Assembly: GCA_023441845.1 (NCBI GenBank)
Contig: JAEZNF010000583.1
Location: 1-10,455 of the forward strand
DNA from: Bacillota bacterium
Lineage (GTDB): Bacteria; Bacillota; Clostridia; Acetivibrionales; DSM-2933
Length of the DNA stretch: 10,455 nt
Direction of reading: 5' to 3'
Shown here: positions 1 through 5,877 of the stretch, piece after piece
Layout: every line of letters begins with the position of its first letter
How positions within the stretch are numbered: position 1 is the first letter of the stretch
Made by a program: the position numbers and the translations under genes
Notes under the pieces: model-generated
The model's database searches: none
What the model was told of the DNA's origin: nothing
The model's input: only the letters and a program-made list of their open reading frames with translations

Positions 1-229
1 TACATTTATACTTTTTCTGAATCTGATTGGCAATTCTTTGTCCATATAAGCTTCCTATGTTTTCATCGCTAATAATTACAAATGTTTCAACATCTTTTAA
101 ATCATACAAGTTTTCAATATAGCTATAATTTTCTAAATCACTATTGTATAGGTAGTACTTAAATGATTTGTCCCCAAACTGAATATCATACATATCACAC
201 ATATTCTCTATATATTCTTTTTGTTTCAT
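1..229 (-). CDS. Sugar-phosphate cyclase (dehydroquinate / 2-deoxy-scyllo-inosose synthase-like), N-terminal part
   Basis: Partial gene: 76 codons are visible and the C-terminus lies beyond the left edge. The start is an ATG at 229 preceded by a run of Gs (AGGGGGG) about six bases upstream, a strong ribosome site. The protein opens with a short beta-rich stretch, and residues 48-63 read VETFVIISDENIGSLYG. This resembles the first nucleotide-binding strand of the AroB family (pattern 'vvivtDenv..lyg'). Family members use NAD and a metal to cyclise sugar phosphates, either DAHP to dehydroquinate or glucose-6-phosphate to 2-deoxy-scyllo-inosose. The beginning is divergent, and the neighbouring BtrH-like gene favours a secondary-metabolite cyclase over housekeeping AroB, but that is inference. 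The metal-binding residues are not in the window, so catalytic competence cannot be judged. An iron-type alcohol dehydrogenase of the same fold is the main alternative. Confidence 0.55.
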   Translation of the reverse strand, partial: MKQKEYIENMCDMYDIQFGDKSFKYYLYNSDLENYSYIENLYDLKDVETFVIISDENIGSLYGQRIANQIQKKYKC

Positions 230-280
230 TCCGTCCCCCCTAAACAAAGTCACCTTATAAAGGCAAACTTAATTGGTAAA

Positions 281-290
281 CTAATATTAG
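281..290 (-). promoter_or_regulatory. Extended -10-like element inside a CTAATATTAG palindrome
   Basis: Read on the minus strand, TGCTAATAT matches the TGn extension plus a -10 hexamer. It lies about 50 bases upstream of the cyclase start at 229, without a good -35. The hexamer sits in the 10-bp perfect palindrome CTAATATTAG. The same palindrome, with the same AAA on its left flank, recurs at 5221-5233 before the sigma factor gene. It may be a promoter, an operator or both; the support is by pattern only. Confidence 0.3.
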
Positions 291-361
291 CACAGCATCA
301 AAAATGTGATTTTGCAATAATTTTACATATACTAATTAAAAAAATATTCTATAACATAAAA

Positions 362-1348
362 TTAGATTGTATCAACCAAGGAAAATAGGTCTTCATACAA
401 CAAATTTTCCAGTTCATATAATTTACATATTTTAGGACGGAGTATATTCTTATCATATTCCACTCCTTTAAATTCATACTTGTATAAGATGTTACGAATT
501 ATTTTCCATGTATCAACAATACCTTCCAACGGCCGCATATAGCTACCACTTTCTCCTAATATGTTTTTTATTGCATAATGATTAGATGCAGAAGCTACCA
601 GATTATTGAAGACATCTGGCTCGCTCATACCTAATTGTTCTATATTCTCTGCAAACACACTGATATTTTGCAAACCTTTTACAATATCATCTTTATGAAG
701 TTTTAAATTGTTAATTAGGGTGCTTTTATAATGGTGTGGACTATCATTTATTGTTTTTTCGGCGCTATTCTTATAGAATGTCAGTATTGTAGGCTGCGCC
801 GTATTATTATGCAAATAGTTAACAACCCCTTCATGACCTGAAATCACATCTTTAAAGCTTATTTCATGCTTGTAATGACAATCCTTCGTATTCCATAGAA
901 AGCCATCAGTTTCAGTAGTTTTAAATATTTTTCTTTCAGAATCAAAACCGTATATACACATTTGATTACTATGGTGTTCCTTTAAATAAAATAAATCATG
1001 ATGCGGATGCTTATAATAAAAGCCGTCGATAGGAATAACAATAATTCTGCCGCTTTGAATAGAGTCTTTTATAAAACCTACAATATCCTCACAGTAATTG
1101 TTCTTTTGCTCGATACTAATACAATTATATTCACAAATCTCATTAAGTGGCATTACATGCCTTTCACATATATTTAATGATAACCCCTTGGGTGTCTGCC
1201 CCAATTCGTAACCAAAGTAATTATTTGCCATAAAACTAAAGATACTTCCATTTAAATACCTTACTGCCGTAAAAAAAGCCAACCACAAACAATCAATATA
1301 ATATACCTCATTAAAAGGATTTACTCCCTCTAACTCATACTTGACCAT
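362..1348 (-). CDS. BtrH-like papain-fold acyltransferase/amidase candidate
   Basis: Complete 328-residue protein; ATG at 1348 with GGAAGAG nine bases upstream. The N-terminal ~140 residues show the BtrH N-terminal domain pattern: NEVYYIDCLW with candidate catalytic Cys20, a beta-strand IIVIPIDGFYY (102-112) ending in an acidic residue, and HH at 125-126 followed by CIYGFD (131-136), the His/Asp half of a C39/papain-like triad. The remaining ~180 residues are mostly helical and match the usual companion region in length. In known relatives, BtrH moves an acyl chain from a carrier protein onto an aminoglycoside in butirosin assembly, and papain-like homologues form amides in closthioamide assembly. 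Here it would act in the cytoplasm on a carrier-bound acyl group, but no carrier protein is in the window. The cyclase gene 132 bases downstream on the same strand suggests a shared pathway. Substrate unknown; family assignment is fairly secure. Confidence 0.7.
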   Translation of the reverse strand: MVKYELEGVNPFNEVYYIDCLWLAFFTAVRYLNGSIFSFMANNYFGYELGQTPKGLSLNICERHVMPLNEICEYNCISIEQKNNYCEDIVGFIKDSIQSGRIIVIPIDGFYYKHPHHDLFYLKEHHSNQMCIYGFDSERKIFKTTETDGFLWNTKDCHYKHEISFKDVISGHEGVVNYLHNNTAQPTILTFYKNSAEKTINDSPHHYKSTLINNLKLHKDDIVKGLQNISVFAENIEQLGMSEPDVFNNLVASASNHYAIKNILGESGSYMRPLEGIVDTWKIIRNILYKYEFKGVEYDKNILRPKICKLYELENLLYEDLFSLVDTI

Positions 1349-1375
1349 TCTAATCTCTTCCTTTCACATATTTTG

Positions 1376-1384
1376 ATTATACCA
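1376..1384 (-). promoter_or_regulatory. Extended -10 promoter of the BtrH-like gene
   Basis: On the minus strand the sequence TGGTATAAT gives a perfect -10 hexamer with the TGn extension, about 27 bases before the start codon at 1348. The expected transcript start near 1369 leaves a short leader that holds the ribosome site. The -35 position is poor (CAGGAT at 17 bp), as is common for extended -10 promoters. Confidence 0.55.
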
Positions 1385-1385
1385 C

Positions 1386-1771
1386 GTTATGTAAAACTAT
1401 CCTGTCCAACCCACAAAATCATTTAGCTTACTCTACCACCAATACATACGTCATCTATAAATGAATATAAAAAAACACCAAAGCATTGTGGTAACTTATT
1501 ATATATGTCTACCCATGTATCCCATATTGTGGTAACACTATCAATAACCTCATTCTAATAAAATTTTTATTTTTTGTCAACGAATATTTGACATGCCTGA
1601 TATTTGTCGTAATATGCCTCGTATACAATTTAGCAACCATTAAGTAGTGTCAAATCGAATAGAACATGAAAACAGAACAGGAATAATATCCTTGTAAGTT
1701 TTTATGTTAATTGTGATATGCAACAATAATTTACATGATTTTAATTGCAGCACATTTTAACTGAGAATCAG
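1386..1771. other. Gene-free stretch with minor repeats
   Basis: No plausible coding sequence is seen on either strand in these ~390 bases. Visible structure: the 11-mer ATTGTGGTAAC occurs twice (1485-1495 and 1526-1536), and TGTCAA and TTGACA form an inverted pair at 1575-1593. The rest is AT-rich sequence with no recognisable family. It could be a decayed mobile element or regulatory sequence, but nothing decides it. Confidence 0.5.
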
Positions 1772-1834
1772 CGGACTACATTCCTACATTTTTCTAATGA
1801 TTTTACACAGCAATGGATAAAGTGGTACAATTTA
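1772..1834 (+). repeat. 63-bp promoter-containing repeat, copy 1
   Basis: An ungapped alignment with 9875-9937 gives 50 of 63 identical bases, starting with the shared 12-mer CGGACTACATTC and ending with CAATTTA. The sequences diverge immediately on both sides. The block contains TTTACA (1802-1807), an 18-bp spacer and TACAAT (1826-1831) with a TGn extension, so it reads as a sigma-A type promoter pointing right. In this copy it runs directly into rhodanese coding sequence, with no leader or signal peptide between. Confidence 0.7.
1802..1831 (+). promoter_or_regulatory. Sigma-A-like promoter in repeat copy 1
   Basis: TTTACA and TACAAT lie 18 bp apart, with TGG immediately before the -10 hexamer (extended -10). 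The same arrangement is kept in copy 2 despite 13 substitutions across the block, which supports a functional element. It would drive only the rhodanese remnant. Confidence 0.45.
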
Positions 1835-2047
1835 TCCCGGAACATACAAGAGTATTGATGGACTTAAAACAATGGCTGCCGCTGTAGCAGATAAGGACGA
1901 TAGTATTATTGTATATTGCGGTGTAGGAGGATATGCAAATTCGTGGTGGTTTGTGCTTACGCAGGTTCTTGGATATAAACATGTCAAATTCTATGACAGT
2001 TCAGCACAGGAATGGGCAAAATGCAATGATATAGTCTTAGAGGTTAA

Positions 2048-2063
2048 TAGAGTGATCACTCTA
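2048..2063. repeat. 16-bp perfect palindrome
   Basis: TAGAGTGATCACTCTA is self-complementary throughout. It lies where the rhodanese homology of the remnant gene fades out, so it probably marks non-coding sequence read through by the frame. It may be an operator or a junction of a rearrangement; no family is recognised. Confidence 0.55.
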
Positions 2064-2066
2064 AAT

Positions 2067-2102
2067 AAAAGGCTCGAGGCCATCGAGGCCCACTCGCCTT
2101 TT
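2067..2102 (+). terminator. Possible GC-rich hairpin terminator in the tail of the rhodanese remnant
   Basis: AAAAGGC (2067-2073) pairs with GCCTTTT (2096-2102), and inside it GGCC (2078-2081) can pair with GGCC (2087-2090). The segment is far more GC-rich than its surroundings. It also holds a short direct repeat, CGAGGCC twice. The 3' arm ends in TTTT, so it could terminate rightward transcription, though the T-run is short and part of the stem. Confidence 0.35.
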
Positions 2103-2141
2103 GCCTGATTTCCCTTCGAGAAATGAGAAATGGCCCTAACG

Positions 2142-2178
2142 AAATGGATAGGGCATTAATATGCCCTATCCATTTTTA
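2142..2178 (+). terminator. Strong intrinsic terminator
   Basis: A perfect 15-bp stem (arms 2142-2156 and 2161-2175) closes on a TAAT loop and merges into TTTTT at 2173-2177. This is a classic rho-independent terminator for transcription coming from the rhodanese remnant. Its presence supports the idea that an active, longer gene once ended here. Confidence 0.85.
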
Positions 2179-2419
2179 TGAGCTGATATTGAATCGTATA
2201 TTATTAACATAATATCTATTACACATACTAAATAATAACTTTTTTACAAATAAAACAATATCAATATATCCAAATTAAAGCATGCGGCTTGCACAAGCAG
2301 TTGAATAAATTGCTGTGCACTGCTCCTTTTTATGTGTTAATATAGCCATATTTCACCATTCCCATTTACCAGGTTATGCATGAGTATCCCGGCATAAATG
2401 CAAAAGCAAAATGACCTGT
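2179..2419. other. Intergenic spacer between convergent units
   Basis: No coding sequence is seen. The spacer separates the plus-strand rhodanese remnant from the minus-strand cyclic-nucleotide-binding gene. The only clear structure is the hairpin at 2291-2318, listed separately. No convincing terminator directly follows the stop codon at 2420 on the minus strand. Confidence 0.5.
2291..2331 (+). terminator. Hairpin followed by a T-run, possible terminator
   Basis: GCACA plus GCAGTT pairs with AATTGC plus TGTGC (11 bp with one bulged A and one G-T pair) across a six-base loop, 2291-2318. A TTTTT run follows at 2327-2331. It may be a second rightward terminator or part of the 3' region of the minus-strand gene. 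The gap between stem and T-run lowers confidence. Confidence 0.3.
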
Positions 2420-4912
2420 TCACATATCTCTAAAAAATATCAGATTATGCTCCATATCAGGGTCTAGCGAACCATGTGATTTAATGTACCTGGAATATCT
2501 ATTCTCAAGGTCTCTCGCCGCTTTGTTACGCAGGTTTCTAAACAGTATCGCTATCTCTTGATACATAGGCTGCTTTTCGAGTTGCTCTCTTATAGATTTG
2601 TTAAATGGGCAATATTTGTACATTATACTTCTTACTACCTTATTCAGCCTTACATTTCCCTTGGACTCATTATTTATCCAGGTCTCATAATCCGATGTAA
2701 ATATATCTCTCGACCTTCCATGAAATTTAACAGATTGCGCTTTGAGCTTTTCCTTAGCTTCGTCTGAGAGATCCTTGTTTTTCTTGAAAAACTGGATATA
2801 ATCTGTATATTCTGATGTAATCGAAGGCTGTGTTACATCATTCCAAAATGCGCCCATCATTGTACGGCACAGCTCCCAACGGAAATTGCCGACGAGTCTT
2901 AAAATCATTGAGTCAAGGTCTTCATCAGTAAAAGCAGGAATCAGAAAGCGTCCGGGCGTGCTTCTGTTTTTGCCTGTTATCTCCTGCCACATCACTGCTC
3001 TAGAACCGTAAATAGGCACTAATACAATATCCGGCTCAAATGACTTCATTATCGTCTCTTTTTCTATGCCCCTTTTATGGTCTATAAAATGAATTTCTCT
3101 ATGAAACGCCGAGAAATCAATATCAAGTATCTTATCAAGGCTTTCTCTGACTCTTGCGGGCGTTACATAAGACTTATCCAGGTCCCGTGTAATCATTTGC
3201 TGATGCAATACAGGGACATAGGCACTTATTTGTCCATAACAGAGCCTATGGTTAGTCTTTAGCATGTTGCTAATTTCAAATGAAAGCCTTGCAGGGCCAT
3301 TCGATTCATAAGCGCTCTTGTCCTTGTCTGTAACCTGACCGTGTTTCTTCATATCTCTGAATATGTCGAAATAATCCTGACCGAATTCATTGATTGAGGG
3401 ATCCTTTTCGAGAGAATATATTTTTGCAAGCCAATCTCTCATTGTATTGATTGAGCCCTTGATTTGCGCGGTATCCTTTCCTGCGAGTTTATATAATGTC
3501 AAGGTTTGCTCGGGTGTGAGCATTCTTTCATCCATATATGCGTAGTTGAGGAACATGTTTATAAGCCGGGAATTGTCTTTCTCTAAAGAGGCCTTCTTGA
3601 ATACAGCTTCATATATTTCAAAGAAACCTGCAGATACCTTGCTCCTTATAACTCTTGCATTATCATCTGCCGAGAGTCTGTCTCTCAAACTCCTGAATGA
3701 CAGAAGATTGAGCATGAAAGCATCCGTTTTCTCCTTGGGCAAGCCTGAGTACTCAAGTATTTTTGCAGCACTATCCTTTAATTCTTCAGGAAGACTTTGA
3801 TAATCAACAGGCGCTTTGTCGGCATTACTGCTGCTTTCAGATAAATCGGTTTTATTATTCTCTATGGAGGCTTTTGAACCGCTATATGCATGTTCGAGAT
3901 ATTCAAGGTCGGTTTCACATTTATGACAATATTCTGCCTTGTACAGATTAACAATTTCATTAATCACGCTTACTATAAAATCTAGAGCCTCTACTATTGC
4001 GGAAGTATCCTGACCTGATGCAGACATTTCGCTTGCAGCCTTCAAATATGCGGAATATATGCTTTCAGTATCATCCGAATATAGCAGCTTAAAATATTCC
4101 TCAGCCTTTGCAAATGCCGTGCGCAATTGAGAAAGGACTGCTTCAAAGCATCCAGCCTCATCTCTGCAATGATATGCGGTAACAAACATATCAGTACCAA
4201 AAAACGTTTTTCTTAATTCGATCGGCATATTGTTTAGATGCTCGTAATATTCTATTTTCTCCTTTATGGATGAGTCTTCACAAATATTTTCTTCATTCTG
4301 AGTTTCTGACTTATCAGTTTCTATGAATTCCTTGTTAAAAACAGGCAACAGCTGATGTCCGCTTTTACGTAAGTTTTCAACCCTGTCAAGCCCTTCTCTA
4401 AAAACGGCTTCTGTTGGTGTATAACTGAATTCGCTAAATTCCTTCAGAATCCAGAAAAAGCTTATAAGGTTTTCCGTTATGATTCTTAGTCTTTCAATTA
4501 TTCCAAAAATCTTCCTACTCTGTGCATATGAATTGCTTGCCATTGTATAGATCGAATTAATAATAAATGAACCATAATCCTTCTGTTCACTGACAAGTGA
4601 CCAGATCTGGCCTAATGACTGATAGGGGTATACATATAAGGTGCAATCCTCTAATGCTCTATAGCTTAAGGAGTACTTGCCGGAGGATACAATATCATTT
4701 GCACCAATAAAAATACCTTTTTCAAGAGTACAAATTTTGTAGCACTTGTTTAATACGTCTCCGCCATTTTTTATTATAGAATCAGAGGAGATGTATACAT
4801 CCATTCTGCCTTGAAGCAATATTATAAGTGCATTAACTTGACTTCCTTCTAAGAAAACAGTTTCACCTTTTTTTATTTGATAGCTTCCCTGTTGGCTAAA
4901 ATTTGTAGTCAT
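2420..4912 (-). CDS. Large protein with N-terminal cyclic-nucleotide-binding fold, function unknown
   Basis: The 830-residue protein starts at an ATG at 4912 with AGGTG five bases upstream. Residues 11-104 form a cNMP-binding-type beta-roll: the opening YQIKKGETVFLEGSQVNALIIL and LQGRMDVY match the Crp/Fnr effector fold. The usual phosphate-binding cassette (GE..L.....RTA) is not kept; the corresponding stretch reads IGANDIVSSGKYSLSYRA, so binding of cAMP or cGMP is doubtful. No winged-helix DNA-binding domain follows, so it is not a Crp-type regulator. Residues 130-340 are helical. Residues 345-370 form a low-complexity Ser/Asp-rich linker. Residues 371-830 are a soluble region of no family I can name, with runs such as VPIYGSRAVMWQEITGK (632-648) and FRWELCRTMMGAFWND (677-692). 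There is no signal peptide or membrane segment. I recall similar long cNMP-domain proteins in Clostridia, without known role. It is monocistronic and divergent from the sigma operon. Confidence 0.7.
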   Translation of the reverse strand: MTTNFSQQGSYQIKKGETVFLEGSQVNALIILLQGRMDVYISSDSIIKNGGDVLNKCYKICTLEKGIFIGANDIVSSGKYSLSYRALEDCTLYVYPYQSLGQIWSLVSEQKDYGSFIINSIYTMASNSYAQSRKIFGIIERLRIITENLISFFWILKEFSEFSYTPTEAVFREGLDRVENLRKSGHQLLPVFNKEFIETDKSETQNEENICEDSSIKEKIEYYEHLNNMPIELRKTFFGTDMFVTAYHCRDEAGCFEAVLSQLRTAFAKAEEYFKLLYSDDTESIYSAYLKAASEMSASGQDTSAIVEALDFIVSVINEIVNLYKAEYCHKCETDLEYLEHAYSGSKASIENNKTDLSESSSNADKAPVDYQSLPEELKDSAAKILEYSGLPKEKTDAFMLNLLSFRSLRDRLSADDNARVIRSKVSAGFFEIYEAVFKKASLEKDNSRLINMFLNYAYMDERMLTPEQTLTLYKLAGKDTAQIKGSINTMRDWLAKIYSLEKDPSINEFGQDYFDIFRDMKKHGQVTDKDKSAYESNGPARLSFEISNMLKTNHRLCYGQISAYVPVLHQQMITRDLDKSYVTPARVRESLDKILDIDFSAFHREIHFIDHKRGIEKETIMKSFEPDIVLVPIYGSRAVMWQEITGKNRSTPGRFLIPAFTDEDLDSMILRLVGNFRWELCRTMMGAFWNDVTQPSITSEYTDYIQFFKKNKDLSDEAKEKLKAQSVKFHGRSRDIFTSDYETWINNESKGNVRLNKVVRSIMYKYCPFNKSIREQLEKQPMYQEIAILFRNLRNKAARDLENRYSRYIKSHGSLDPDMEHNLIFFRDM

Positions 4913-4925
4913 CCAGACACCTGCC

Positions 4926-4963
4926 TATAATATTATTTAGATACAACCCTAAATAATATTATA
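4926..4963. promoter_or_regulatory. Perfect 15-bp AT-rich inverted repeat before the cNMP-domain gene
   Basis: The arms TATAATATTATTTAG (4926-4940) and its exact complement (4949-4963) flank an 8-base spacer. The repeat lies 14-51 bases upstream of the start codon at 4912, just ahead of the ribosome site. It could be a protein-binding dyad or a leader hairpin. Its outer arm also supplies TATAAT on the minus strand, so it could overlap a -10. There is no T-run in the right place for a terminator of either neighbour. Confidence 0.7.
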
Positions 4964-5179
4964 GCGCACTATACACAAATAATAAATACTTTCTGTCACA
5001 CTGGGGTAGGGCAATGATTTTAGTATTATTTAAACTTGGTTTATGAGAAGCTTTATATAAGGCATGTATACGTTGTTTACAAAAGAAAATTTTATCATAT
5101 ACCATCCTATCTGAATGAGATACTGTTATCGGACTCAATCGGGCATATCCCCGGTCTCGCTAAAAAATTTATAATTTTA
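4964..5179. other. Divergent intergenic region, rest
   Basis: The region between the cNMP-domain gene and the sigma factor gene holds no coding sequence in these ~215 bases. Apart from a candidate minus-strand promoter (5054-5082) it contains a GC-richer patch near 5125-5160 with only imperfect inverted symmetry, for which I see no known motif. Confidence 0.45.
5054..5082 (-). promoter_or_regulatory. Candidate promoter of the cNMP-domain gene
   Basis: On the minus strand TTGTAA (complement of 5077-5082) and TATATA (complement of 5054-5059) are spaced by exactly 17 bp. Transcription from here would give a leader of about 130 bases that includes the inverted repeat 4926-4963. In AT-rich DNA such matches are frequent, so this is tentative. 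Confidence 0.3.
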
Positions 5180-5214
5180 TGAACCTTTTGTAAAATAGTG
5201 AGCTCCTTTATATT
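5180..5214 (+). promoter_or_regulatory. Candidate promoter of the sigma/anti-sigma operon
   Basis: TGAACCTTTT at 5180-5189 resembles the AAC-type -35 of ECF sigma factors, which would fit autoregulation. The expected -10 (CGT-like) about 16 bases on is not clear: GCTCCT is seen instead. A sigma-A reading also exists: TTTTGT (5186-5191), 17 bp, TATATT (5209-5214). Either would give a leader of about 45-55 bases. Confidence 0.35.
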
Positions 5215-5220
5215 GTATTA

Positions 5221-5236
5221 AAACTAATATTAGTTT
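5221..5236. promoter_or_regulatory. 16-bp perfect palindrome before the sigma factor gene
   Basis: AAACTAATATTAGTTT is fully self-complementary. It sits just downstream of the candidate promoter and 32 bases before the TTG start, a position suited to an operator. The 13-mer AAACTAATATTAG is repeated at 278-290 before the cyclase gene. Confidence 0.45.
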
Positions 5237-5268
5237 ATGCTACATTAAAAGGAAAAGGAGTGTGACCT

Positions 5269-5877
5269 TTGGAGATAATTGATCTTATTCGCCAATGCCA
5301 AACCGGAGATAAAGATAGTTTGGGTAAACTTTATGGAATTTACAACCAAAAGGCATTAGGTACTGCTTACCTGATATCCAACAGCAGGGGTATTGCCGAA
5401 GATATCGTTCAGGAAGCTTTCATTCAATGCTTCAGACATATTAGGAATTTAAAAGATCCCCAAACATTTGATGCATGGTTTTATAAAACATTAGTGACAA
5501 CAGGTTGGAAAATGGTAAAAAAGCATAGTCGCTACATATCAACAGAATCTAGCAGCATAGATGAATTGGTCTCCATTTCAAATTTTAATAATGATTTTGA
5601 TGCCTGTGCCAACAGTTTGTCTTTAAAACAGGCGCTTGAAAAGCTTAGCTTTCCTCTTAAAACAGTTGTTACACTATTCTACTATAATCAACTGCCAATC
5701 AAGGATATCGCAAAAATTACAGGATGTTTTCAGGGGACTGTTAAATCCAGGCTTCACAATGCCAGAAAACAGCTCTACTATGAGTTGCATGGCGAGTTAT
5801 TGGAGGATAATTACTTAGAGAGCAACATGGATATTTATAAAAGAAAGGGGTATAATTTAAATGGCAAACATGGATAA
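5269..5877 (+). CDS. ECF-type RNA polymerase sigma factor
   Basis: 202 residues. The start is a TTG at 5269, chosen because AAGGAG lies eight bases upstream and no other in-frame start fits. Region 2 covers about 10-80, with AEDIVQEAFIQCFRHI (43-58), the core-binding and -10-reading helices. Region 4 covers about 118-172, with the helix-turn-helix IKDIAKITGCFQGTVKSRL (144-162) for the -35 element. No region 1.1 or 3 is present, as expected for the ECF group. It directs RNA polymerase to a stress or envelope regulon that is not identifiable here. Its end overlaps the next gene by 17 bases, the usual translational coupling of sigma and anti-sigma. After region 4 there is a ~30-residue charged tail without known domain. 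The family call is firm; the subgroup is not determined. Confidence 0.9.
   Translation: MEIIDLIRQCQTGDKDSLGKLYGIYNQKALGTAYLISNSRGIAEDIVQEAFIQCFRHIRNLKDPQTFDAWFYKTLVTTGWKMVKKHSRYISTESSSIDELVSISNFNNDFDACANSLSLKQALEKLSFPLKTVVTLFYYNQLPIKDIAKITGCFQGTVKSRLHNARKQLYYELHGELLEDNYLESNMDIYKRKGYNLNGKHG

Larger units (their letters stand above)
1833..2108 (+). pseudogene. Rhodanese C-terminal remnant
   Basis: Sequence homologous to the sulfurtransferase (rhodanese) C-terminal half. The ATG at 1872 gives 78 residues, but the frame is open back to a stop at 1818-1820 and looks rhodanese-like from about 1833 (YPGTYKSIDGLKT precedes the Met), so the ATG is probably an internal codon. It has no ribosome site. 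The active-site loop VYCGVGGYAN (Cys16) and the following WWFVLTQVLGYKHVKFYD are well kept. The N-terminal half, with signal peptide and DVR/GHI motifs, is missing. The tail after about residue 57 encodes a palindrome and a GC-rich hairpin and does not look like native rhodanese. It is best explained as a decayed paralogue of the exported rhodanese beginning at 10142. The family fragment is secure; expression and function are doubtful. Confidence 0.7.

Noticed and set aside
1386..1771. Decayed insertion sequence
   Set aside because: Short repeats and an inverted hexamer pair are present, but no transposase remnant, paired terminal repeats or target duplication could be found.
1872..2108. A free-standing 78-residue rhodanese gene starting at ATG 1872
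   Set aside because: No ribosome site precedes the ATG, rhodanese-like sequence continues upstream of it in frame, and half the fold is missing. It is treated as a remnant.
2558..3951. Several 60-85 residue plus-strand frames opposite the cNMP-domain gene
   Set aside because: They are shadows of the long minus-strand gene, without ribosome sites or recognisable protein features.
2420..4912. Crp/Fnr transcription factor
   Set aside because: Only the effector-type fold is present. There is no winged helix after it, and the protein is nearly four times too long.
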